This document shows positions 1 to 6,099 of a stretch of DNA of 18,739 bases, piece after piece. How positions within the stretch are numbered: position 1 is the stretch's first letter; each line of letters begins with the position of its first letter. The DNA comes from Chloroflexota bacterium (lineage in GTDB: Bacteria; Chloroflexota; Anaerolineae; Anaerolineales; DRMV01), in NCBI GenBank assembly GCA_013154225.1, contig JAADCW010000220.1, positions 1 to 18,739 of the forward strand. The letters are read 5' to 3'. Under the pieces are notes generated by a model. That model was not told where the DNA came from. It was given only the letters and a program-made list of their open reading frames with translations, and ran no database searches. The position numbers and the translations under genes are program-made.

Positions 1-212
1 ATAGCGTCATGAGTAAGTACAAATTCCTGGGTTGGATTCTGTTCCACGTGACGAATGACGAGAATTCTACCCTGATTGGTAATCAGCCAAATATCTAAAG
101 CATAGGCAATTGTGGGCCTTCCTAAAGCCAACATCAGGAACGCTAAAATTACCCCCTTTGCAATAACACTTATTTGCCGACCAAAACGAGATTTTTGGCA
201 ACACCTCGCCAT
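1..212 (-). CDS. Start of a secreted protein of unknown function, partial at the left edge
   Basis: Reading leftward from an ATG at 212-210, a frame without stops continues to the window edge, giving 70 complete codons. The N-terminus begins MARCCQKSRFGRQ, is basic, and is followed by a hydrophobic stretch (about residues 15-32) ending in the signal-peptidase-like site AYA at about 36-38. The mature part starts LDIWLITNQGRILVIRHVEQ, an alternating pattern that looks like a beta-rich secreted domain. An in-frame stop lies a few codons upstream of the ATG, so this start is well bounded. A weak AAAGG lies about 12 bases upstream, and a good promoter lies at 269-297. I do not recognise the family. 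A different leftward frame (339-67) overlaps it but has no ribosome site and no protein-like composition. Confidence 0.72.
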   Translation of the reverse strand, partial: MARCCQKSRFGRQISVIAKGVILAFLMLALGRPTIAYALDIWLITNQGRILVIRHVEQNPTQEFVLTHDA

Positions 213-268
213 AACAAAATGGAACCTTTATTATAAGGAAGGTATTACATGGTTGGGAGAATGCCCAA

Positions 269-297
269 ATCATACCTTGAACAAGTAGTTTTGTAAA
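269..297 (-). promoter_or_regulatory. Sigma70-type promoter for the leftward secreted-protein gene
   Basis: On the minus strand, TTTACA (297-292) and TATGAT (274-269) are separated by exactly 17 bases. Each hexamer has one mismatch to consensus. A start near 262 would leave about 50 bases of leader before the ATG at 212. Confidence 0.55.
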
Positions 298-500
298 CAA
301 AATCCTTCTTTTGGTCATTAATTTAAGAAATTCGCACATTTTCTTTACATTTACGACTCACCCAACACAAAAATTGCATATTTGAAAATCACAGCGGAAA
401 AATATCCCTAACTTTTTGGAACTAAGGCTCAATTTCTTTCTCCATTTCAAAACTTTTTACAACCCTTTTACATGGCTTTCACTCTCCCTTTACACCGTGC
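298..500. other. AT-rich intergenic region without a gene
   Basis: This stretch lies between the leftward promoter and the rightward promoter at 501-509. It is clearly richer in A and T than the rest of the window, with runs such as AAAATTGCATATTTGAAAAT. I see no protein-like frame with a ribosome site, no RNA gene and no clear repeat. It is best read as a divergent control region. Confidence 0.5.
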
Positions 501-509
501 TGGTATGAT
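501..509 (+). promoter_or_regulatory. Extended -10 promoter for the microprotein/DUF2202 unit
   Basis: TGG followed by TATGAT (504-509) matches the extended -10 pattern TGnTATAAT with one mismatch. There is no good -35 hexamer 16-18 bases upstream, which an extended -10 can tolerate. Transcription would start near 516 and leave about 65 bases before the ATG at 581. Confidence 0.45.
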
Positions 510-580
510 AGTAGCGTAGGACATTAAAAACTTGCCCCTTAACATTGCCAACAATGCATAACAGCCCAAGGAGGTGCAAC

Positions 581-718
581 ATGCGAGGACGACCAGGCGG
601 TTTTGGCCGCCGACCAGTCTTCCGCCCCCGCCGAGGCTTCGGCCGCAGAGGCTGGGGTTGCTTTCCCTGGTTCATTCTGCCCATTTTTGGGCTTCTTACC
701 ATCTGGATCATTCACTAA
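581..718 (+). CDS. 45-residue Arg/Gly-rich membrane microprotein
   Basis: A strong ribosome site (AAGGAGGTG, 568-576) stands five bases before the ATG at 581; the frame ends with TAA at 716-718. The N-terminal half is rich in Arg, Gly, Pro and Phe and starts MRGRPGGFGRRPVF, with nine Arg in the first 23 residues. The C-terminal half (about residues 29-44, FPWFILPIFGLL onward) is one hydrophobic helix with Trp. The expected form is a single-pass peptide with the basic end in the cytoplasm, or a cationic membrane-active peptide. It precedes the DUF2202 lipoprotein by 43 bases and probably shares its transcript. I know no family for it. The ribosome site, promoter and charge pattern make it a credible gene, but homologues are needed to confirm it. 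Confidence 0.68.
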   Translation: MRGRPGGFGRRPVFRPRRGFGRRGWGCFPWFILPIFGLLTIWIIH

Positions 719-761
719 CACCACCCTTTTTTCCACCACCCAACCACCAAAGGAGGTTACC

Positions 762-2222
762 ATGTTCCGAAACTTACGCCGCTATGCGGTTTTCACGCTT
801 CTCATCTTAGCCCTTGGGGCTTTCCTCACTGCCTGTGAAGGCACCACAACCATCAACACGACCATCACCAACGACACCGCCACCGTGGCCGTTGACACCA
901 CGCCCACAACCCAGCAAAACGGCCGCGGCCCTCAGGGGCAAGGCCAGGGCCAACAGGCCGCAGGCGCGCTCAACCCTGAAAACGGCGAAATGAGCGCCGA
1001 CGCGATCCTTGCCCTGCCCAGCGGTGACCTGAGCGACGACGAAAAAGCCAGCCTGCTCTACATGCGGGAAGAAGAAAAACTGGCCCACGACGTCTACATC
1101 GCCCTCTACGAAAAATGGGGCCTGCCCGTATTCTCCAACATCGCTGAAAGCGAACAGCGCCACACCGATATGGTGCTCGCGCTCATCCAGAAATACGGTC
1201 TGGAAGACCCCGCGGCTGGCAAAGCGGCAGGCGAATTCACCAACCCCGACCTGCAGGCTCTCTACGATCAACTGGTCACACTGGGCAGCCAGTCCGAAGC
1301 CGACGCGCTCAAAGTGGGCGCTGCCATCGAGGAAATTGACATCCTGGACCTGAAAGCCCGCATTGACCAGACCGATAACGAAGACATCCGCACCGTGTAC
1401 GAAAACCTGATGGCTGGTTCTGAAAACCACTTGCGCTCCTTCGTTCAGACGCTGGAACAGCAGACCGGTGAAACCTACCAGCCCCAGTACCTGGATCAGG
1501 CTACCTACGACGCCATCATGAGCGGCACCACTGGTCAACACGGTGAAGTAACCCCTGGCGCCAACGGTAACGGTGAAGAACACGGCGCAGACCACACCCA
1601 CGACACAGGTGGCCCTGCCAACGGCGGTGAAGGCGCAATGGATGTCAACACCCTGCCCGGCGGCGACCTGACCGACGAAGAGCGCGATGGCCTGCTCTAC
1701 ATGCGGGAAGAAGAAAAACTGGCCCACGACGTCTACATCGCCCTCTACGAAAAATGGGGCCTGCCCATCTTCTCCAACATCGCCCAGAGCGAACAGCAAC
1801 ACACCGACATGGTGCTCGGCCTTATCCAGAAATACGGTCTGGAAGACCCTGCGGCCGGCAAAGCCCCTGGTGAATTCACCAACCCCGACTTGCAGGCCCT
1901 CTACGACCAACTGGTTGCCCAGGGCAGTCAATCCGTCGGCGACGCGCTCAAAGTGGGCGCTGCCATCGAGGAAATTGACATCCTGGACCTGAAAGCCCGC
2001 ATTGCCCAAACCGACAATGAAGACATCCGCACCGTGTACGAAAACCTGATGGCTGGTTCCGAAAACCACCTGCGGGCCTTTGTGCAGAACCTGCAGCAGC
2101 AGACCGGCGAAACCTATCAGCCGCAGTACCTGGATCAAGCCACCTACGATGCCATCATCAGCAGCCCCATGGGGCACGGCAACGCCGGCGGCACCCACGG
2201 CCACGGCAACGGCAATCACTAA
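762..2222 (+). CDS. Lipoprotein with two DUF2202 ferritin-like domains
   Basis: A 486-residue exported lipoprotein. The start at 762 was chosen because AAAGGAGG lies just upstream and the protein then begins with a lipoprotein signal (MFRNLRRYAV, hydrophobic core, LTAC with Cys25). After a Thr/Gln/Gly-rich linker come two DUF2202 domains, about residues 85-253 and 298-466, offset by exactly 213 residues. Each keeps ferritin-like carboxylate/His ligands: EEEKLAHD at 103-110 and 316-323, ESEQRH/QSEQQH (E131/H134 and E344/H347), EEID at 190-193 and 403-406, and ENH at 221-223 and 434-436. Linker and tail are His-rich (H260, H274, H278, H280; H472, H479, H481, H486). DUF2202 proteins belong to the ferritin-like superfamily; their substrate is not established. 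A periplasmic or outer-face metal or redox role is inferred. Confidence 0.88.
   Translation: MFRNLRRYAVFTLLILALGAFLTACEGTTTINTTITNDTATVAVDTTPTTQQNGRGPQGQGQGQQAAGALNPENGEMSADAILALPSGDLSDDEKASLLYMREEEKLAHDVYIALYEKWGLPVFSNIAESEQRHTDMVLALIQKYGLEDPAAGKAAGEFTNPDLQALYDQLVTLGSQSEADALKVGAAIEEIDILDLKARIDQTDNEDIRTVYENLMAGSENHLRSFVQTLEQQTGETYQPQYLDQATYDAIMSGTTGQHGEVTPGANGNGEEHGADHTHDTGGPANGGEGAMDVNTLPGGDLTDEERDGLLYMREEEKLAHDVYIALYEKWGLPIFSNIAQSEQQHTDMVLGLIQKYGLEDPAAGKAPGEFTNPDLQALYDQLVAQGSQSVGDALKVGAAIEEIDILDLKARIAQTDNEDIRTVYENLMAGSENHLRAFVQNLQQQTGETYQPQYLDQATYDAIISSPMGHGNAGGTHGHGNGNH
1014..1520 (+). repeat. Tandem internal repeat, copy 1 (DUF2202 domain 1)
   Basis: This is the first of two in-frame copies 639 bases apart; the second spans 1653-2159. 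The copies share long exact DNA blocks, including one of about 76 bases starting near 1054 and 1693, and one of about 65 bases around 1304-1368. Synonymous sites are preserved too, so the duplication is recent or homogenised by gene conversion. Confidence 0.9.
1653..2159 (+). repeat. Tandem internal repeat, copy 2 (DUF2202 domain 2)
   Basis: Second copy of the repeat that begins at 1014. Most differences from copy 1 fall at the edges and at a few sites such as VFSNIAESEQR versus IFSNIAQSEQQ. Confidence 0.9.
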
Positions 2223-2269
2223 GCCTTCACGCCTCTGCTGTCCCTTGAAAAAGGTTACAATGTAAAAAA

Positions 2270-2298
2270 GCGGGTGCATCACACCATGATGCACCCGC
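2270..2298. terminator. Perfect 12-bp hairpin between the DUF2202 and cytochrome b genes
   Basis: GCGGGTGCATCA (2270-2281) and its exact complement (2287-2298) flank a five-base loop, CACCA. On the + strand an A run precedes the stem and no T run follows it, so it is a poor + strand intrinsic terminator. Read on the minus strand, the stem is followed by TTTTTT. It may stabilise or partly terminate the DUF2202 transcript, or block antisense transcription. Confidence 0.45.
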
Positions 2299-2336
2299 AC
2301 CCTATCCTGCCCTTGCCATCCTTGAAGGAGGTTGCC

Positions 2337-3863
2337 TTGACTTCCACGCCTGAGAAGCCCACCTCGCCGCAACCGCCCTCCCCTTCTCGGCCTTCGGCTG
2401 GCTCAAAAACTCCCACAACGCCAGCCAAGGCCAAAGCCAAAGCCACACCCACAGCCAAAACAGCAAACCACAAAACAACCGCCCAACCTCAACCGTCGCG
2501 GCCCTGGTGGTCCCGCTGGATTCCTCAGGGTATGCCCGACGACGACCGCGGGCGCATGCGCATGGTGGTGGACAACATCGTCCTCCATATCCACCCCACC
2601 AAAGTACCCAAGCGCACCCTGCGGTTCACATACACCTGGGGGCTGGGAGGGCTCAGCGCATTCCTATTGGTCCTGTTGATCAGCACGGGCGTTTTGCTGG
2701 AAATGCACTATACCCCCAGCGCGCCCCAGGCCTACCTGGACATGCTCCAACTGGAAAGCCAGGTGCCCTTTGGCTCTTTCATTCGCGCCATTCATCACTG
2801 GGCCGCGAACTTGCTCATTGTCACCGTTACCCTACACATGCTGCGCGTCTTTCTCACGGGCGCCTACAAGCCCCCGCGCGGCACCAACTGGGTTGTGGGC
2901 ATCCTGCTCTTTCTGCTGGTAGTCGGGGCTAACTTCACCGGCTATCTGCTCCCTTGGGACCAACTGGCTTATTGGGCAATTACCGTAGGCACGGGCATTA
3001 TCTCCTACGTGCCTTTCATCGGCGATACCCTCAGCCGTCTGCTATTAGGGGGCTCAGAGGTCAGCGGGCGTACCTTGCTCAACTTCTATACCCTGCACAT
3101 CAGCGTTATCCCCATTTCTATCGTCCTGCTGGCCAGTTACCACTTCTGGCGCATCCGTAAAGATGGTGGGCTGACCATTCCCAAAGCCCCCGGAGAAGTG
3201 CTGGGCCGCGGACTGGAACGCGTGACCACCATCCCCAACCTGGTGCGCTGTGAAGTGGTCTATGCCCTGATATGGTCGGCTTTGCTGGTTGGCTGGGCGA
3301 TGTGGGTGCCTGCCCCGTTGGAAGGCATTGCCAACCCCAACGTAAGCCCCAACCCAGCCAAAGCACCGTGGTATTTTGCCGGGCTTCAGGAACTTCTACT
3401 CCACTTCCACCCGGTGATTGCGGCCATTTTCATCCCCACCGTGGCCCTGATTGCCCTGGCCGCGCTGCCGTGGTTGGATCCCTTCCCAGAAAATGTGGGC
3501 ACCTACTTCCGCACCCGCCGCGGTCGCTACCTCAGCCTGATGGCCGTTGGCTTGGCGCTTTTGCTCACCCCGGCCTGGGTCGCAGCCGACGCCTTCCTGC
3601 TGGATTGGGTGGGTTGGCTGCCCGACTGGCCGACGTGGATTTCCAACGGCATTTTGCCTCTGGCCTTCCTGGTCGCCGGCGCGGTTCTGCTCCACAGTTT
3701 TCTGCGCCTGACCTTGAAAACCACCCACGAAGAGCGGGTACTCTTCTGGTTCATCTTCTTCTTTACCGCTTTCGTGGTGCTGACCATCATCGGCATCTTC
3801 TTCCGCGGCCCCAACATGGACCTTTACTGGCCGTGGGCCATGCCCACCGGAACCCACGGTTAG
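2337..3863 (+). CDS. Cytochrome b of an alternative quinol:acceptor (bc) complex
   Basis: A 508-residue, multi-span cytochrome b that oxidises quinol and carries two b haems. I take the TTG at 2337 as start because GAAGGAGG sits five bases upstream; an earlier GTG at 2274 lies inside the hairpin and has no ribosome site. Residues 1-56 are a Pro/Lys/Ala/Thr-rich tail. The core starts near 80. Haem ligands are H153 and H167 (in AIHHWAANLL and TLHMLRVF), then H254 and H269; the 15-residue step of the second pair is b6f-like, while bc1 has 14. The N-terminal b6-like part and the C-terminal subunit-IV-like part are fused in one chain. The quinol-site motif PEWY reads APWY (343-346), so the usual Glu is missing. 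The gene is followed 19 bases later by the Rieske gene. Confidence 0.93.
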   Translation: MTSTPEKPTSPQPPSPSRPSAGSKTPTTPAKAKAKATPTAKTANHKTTAQPQPSRPWWSRWIPQGMPDDDRGRMRMVVDNIVLHIHPTKVPKRTLRFTYTWGLGGLSAFLLVLLISTGVLLEMHYTPSAPQAYLDMLQLESQVPFGSFIRAIHHWAANLLIVTVTLHMLRVFLTGAYKPPRGTNWVVGILLFLLVVGANFTGYLLPWDQLAYWAITVGTGIISYVPFIGDTLSRLLLGGSEVSGRTLLNFYTLHISVIPISIVLLASYHFWRIRKDGGLTIPKAPGEVLGRGLERVTTIPNLVRCEVVYALIWSALLVGWAMWVPAPLEGIANPNVSPNPAKAPWYFAGLQELLLHFHPVIAAIFIPTVALIALAALPWLDPFPENVGTYFRTRRGRYLSLMAVGLALLLTPAWVAADAFLLDWVGWLPDWPTWISNGILPLAFLVAGAVLLHSFLRLTLKTTHEERVLFWFIFFFTAFVVLTIIGIFFRGPNMDLYWPWAMPTGTHG

Positions 3864-3882
3864 TTGCACCGGAGGTTGCTCT

Positions 3883-4395
3883 ATGAGCACGGAACACAAG
3901 CCCAACGCATCTCAAGAGGACGCCTCAGCCATCAGCCGCCGCGACTTCCTCAAATTAGGCGGTCTGGCCGTTGGCGGTTTGCTGACCCTGGAAATCGGCG
4001 GCATGATTTTGCGCTACGTCGCGCCTCGCCAGGCCGAAGGCGAGTTTGGCGGCATTATCACCGCAGGCGCGATTGACGACTTCCCGCCAGGGTCGGTAAC
4101 CCACATCCCCTCGGGGCGCTTTTACCTTTCTCGCCTGCCCGATGGCGGCTTCCTGGCACTGTATCAGCGCTGCACCCATCTGGGTTGCACAGTGCCCTGG
4201 AATCAGGACGAAGACAAATTCATCTGCCCTTGCCACAACTCCCAATTCACCGCGGAAGGCGAACTGCTCAACCCGCCTGCGCCCCGTCCTTTGGACCTTT
4301 TCCGCGTGTTTTTCGAAGAGGGCCTGGTCAAAGTTGATACCAGCAAACCCATCCAACGCGCCCACTTCGATCCCTCTCAGGTGGTGTATCCATGA
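3883..4395 (+). CDS. Rieske [2Fe-2S] protein of the bc complex
   Basis: A 170-residue iron-sulfur subunit that takes one electron from quinol at cytochrome b and passes it to the cytochrome c. It starts at an ATG seven bases after GGAGG. The N-terminus carries a twin-arginine export signal, SRRDFLKLGG (residues 18-27), with a hydrophobic helix to about 45 that probably stays as a membrane anchor. The cluster-binding motifs are CTHLGC (97-102) and CPCHNS (115-120), giving ligands C97, H99, C115 and H118 and the disulfide pair C102/C117. The length is typical for the family. The stop codon overlaps the start of the next gene as ATGA, so the two are translationally coupled. Confidence 0.95.
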   Translation: MSTEHKPNASQEDASAISRRDFLKLGGLAVGGLLTLEIGGMILRYVAPRQAEGEFGGIITAGAIDDFPPGSVTHIPSGRFYLSRLPDGGFLALYQRCTHLGCTVPWNQDEDKFICPCHNSQFTAEGELLNPPAPRPLDLFRVFFEEGLVKVDTSKPIQRAHFDPSQVVYP

Positions 4396-5978
4396 AGGGT
4401 TCTGTTCTTATCCAAACGCTCCTCGGGTTCGCGGCCGTCTTCTTCCTGGCCGGGGGCCTGCTGTGGTATCAAAGCACCGAAGATCAGCGCCTCAAGGCTG
4501 CCCAGCAGGCTGTGTTGGAACGCCAGTTGGATGACGCCATGACCCTTTACGCGGAAAACTGCGCGGTCTGCCACGGCATCCGCGGGGAGGGCATTGGCTC
4601 AACCCCCGCGCTGGATCGGGAAGACCTGCGCAACGCGGACCCCGAAAGCCTGCACAAGATCATCTCTCGCGGGCTGTATAACACCGCCATGCCCGCCTGG
4701 AACATCGAAGACGGCGGGCCACTGAGCGACTATCAAATTACCGAACTCGTCAACCTCATTCGCTACGGCGACTGGCAGGCCGTGCAAGACCGGGTAGTCA
4801 ATTTGGGGTTGGCGCCCACTGTGCCGTTCACGTCGGAACCTGACCCTGGCCTGTTGGATCAGGTCTCGTCGCTTCCCGAAGGCGATCTGCTCGCGCGGGG
4901 CATTGAAGTGTATGCCCAGCAGTGTGTGGCCTGTCACGGCCCCGATGGTCAGGGCACAGACCTCGCCCCCGCGCTCAACACCCCCGAAGTCCGCAATCAG
5001 GACCCCGCGGACATCGAACGCACCATCCGCTACGGCGTCAACGGCACCCTGATGGCCGGGTGGGACGGCGTGCTAAGCGACGACGACATCACCGCGCTGG
5101 TCACCCTCATCACCCGTTGGGATGAAGTGCCCAGCGGCACCATTCCCGAACCCGACAAGCCCATCCCCGTTACCGAAGAAAGCCTGGCCCTGGGTGAACA
5201 GCTCTACGCGCAAAACTGCGCAGTTTGCCACGGCACCAACGGCCAGGGCACCCGCCGCGCGCCTGCGCTCAACGTCAAAAGCTACCTGGAAAGCACCAGC
5301 GACCAGGCACTGCAACAAATCATCACCAACGGCGTGCCCGGCACCGCCATGCCGGCCTGGGGCACCCGCCTGACCGATGCTGAAATTCAGGCCATCGTGG
5401 GCTACATCCGCTCATGGGAACCCACCGCGCCCGAAGTGGCGCAATCGGCTGCGCAGGGCGGCGGGCCTTGGTGGGCCACGGAAGGCGGCACCAAGATGGA
5501 AACCACCGCACCTGGTGGCGGCCCGCCCTGGCAGAGCGACACCAGCAGTTCTCGCCGCGGGGGTCCGCGCTGGCAGCGGGAAAGCACCACCGTGCCCAGT
5601 GTTGCCCCCACGCCCACGCCCGTGCCAGCCCTGCCTACCCCCACGCCCATGATTGCCTACACCCCTGGCATCCCGGGCGCCACCAGCACCACCCCCACGC
5701 CCACAGTGTGCCCTGAAGGCGAAGGCCACACCGGCACCGAAGGTGGCATGGCCGCGCATACCCCAGGCGCGGAAGCCGGGGGCGCAGGGCACGCCCAAGG
5801 CACCCCCATGCCCGGCGAAGAACACGCCGGCGGCCCACCCTGGCTCCAACCCACCCCTGAGCCCACGCCCGCGCCCTGGTGGGAAGATACCAACGCGGTC
5901 CTGCTCATCGGCAGCGTCTCGGTGTTGGGCCTGCTCCTCACCAGTTTGGGCTTCATGGGCGCCAAATGGTTCGTGTGA
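4392..5978 (+). CDS. Membrane-anchored triheme cytochrome c of the bc complex
   Basis: A 528-residue protein with an N-terminal membrane helix or uncleaved signal (about 5-25) and three mono-haem cytochrome c domains. The haem sites are CAVCH (57-61), CVACH (178-182) and CAVCH (276-280), each with a downstream Met that is the probable sixth ligand (M100, M221, M320). Residues 350-495 form a Pro/Thr/Gly-rich, low-complexity linker with PTPTP runs and repeated GGPxW motifs, and a second membrane helix lies at about 502-523. It likely replaces cytochrome c1/f as the electron exit of the complex. Its first codon overlaps the Rieske stop. A triheme c subunit joined to cytochrome b and Rieske genes is an alternative arrangement; the final electron acceptor is not in the window. 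Confidence 0.9.
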   Translation: MKGSVLIQTLLGFAAVFFLAGGLLWYQSTEDQRLKAAQQAVLERQLDDAMTLYAENCAVCHGIRGEGIGSTPALDREDLRNADPESLHKIISRGLYNTAMPAWNIEDGGPLSDYQITELVNLIRYGDWQAVQDRVVNLGLAPTVPFTSEPDPGLLDQVSSLPEGDLLARGIEVYAQQCVACHGPDGQGTDLAPALNTPEVRNQDPADIERTIRYGVNGTLMAGWDGVLSDDDITALVTLITRWDEVPSGTIPEPDKPIPVTEESLALGEQLYAQNCAVCHGTNGQGTRRAPALNVKSYLESTSDQALQQIITNGVPGTAMPAWGTRLTDAEIQAIVGYIRSWEPTAPEVAQSAAQGGGPWWATEGGTKMETTAPGGGPPWQSDTSSSRRGGPRWQRESTTVPSVAPTPTPVPALPTPTPMIAYTPGIPGATSTTPTPTVCPEGEGHTGTEGGMAAHTPGAEAGGAGHAQGTPMPGEEHAGGPPWLQPTPEPTPAPWWEDTNAVLLIGSVSVLGLLLTSLGFMGAKWFV

Positions 5979-6021
5979 CCCCAGAAGTATAAAAAAACCG
6001 TAACAATCGCGGCGCAGACCA

Positions 6022-6050
6022 TAGACACACCACCCAGGCCGCGTTACAAT
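6022..6050 (+). promoter_or_regulatory. Promoter of the T-box-controlled oxidoreductase operon
   Basis: TAGACA (6022-6027) and TACAAT (6045-6050) are spaced by 17 bases, each one mismatch from the sigma70 consensus. The predicted start near 6057 is just upstream of the first leader hairpin. Confidence 0.6.
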
Positions 6051-6064
6051 CGCCGCCAATTATG

Positions 6065-6093
6065 AAACCCGGCTACGCCCTAAAGCCGGGTTT
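6065..6093 (+). terminator. Hairpin at the 5' end of the T-box leader
   Basis: AAACCCGGCT (6065-6074) pairs perfectly with AGCCGGGTTT (6084-6093). Because it starts about eight bases after the predicted transcription start, it may protect the 5' end of the leader. It could equally act as a weak terminator for the cytochrome operon, though only TTT follows before a C run. Confidence 0.4.
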
Positions 6094-6099
6094 CCCCAT

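Noticed and set aside
67..339. Leftward 90-codon frame at the left end
   Set aside because: It overlaps the better supported secreted-protein start at 212, lacks a ribosome site and has unusual Cys/Phe/Lys-rich composition.
1014..2159. CRISPR array or insertion sequence behind the repeated DNA
   Set aside because: There are only two long in-frame copies encoding protein domains, with no short spacers, transposase or terminal inverted repeats.
2245..2273. A promoter for the cytochrome operon using TTGAAA and TACAAT at 2245-2261
   Set aside because: The two hexamers are only five bases apart and no other pair has a workable spacer.
807..2372. Long leftward open frame of 521 codons antisense to the DUF2202 gene
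   Set aside because: It mirrors the codon bias of the real gene, has no ribosome site, and its repeated segments are just the antisense of the DUF2202 repeat.
5412..6059. Leftward 215-codon frame over the end of the cytochrome c gene and the next promoter
   Set aside because: It is an antisense shadow of a GC-rich Pro/Gly linker and would be an Arg/Gly-rich protein without a ribosome site.
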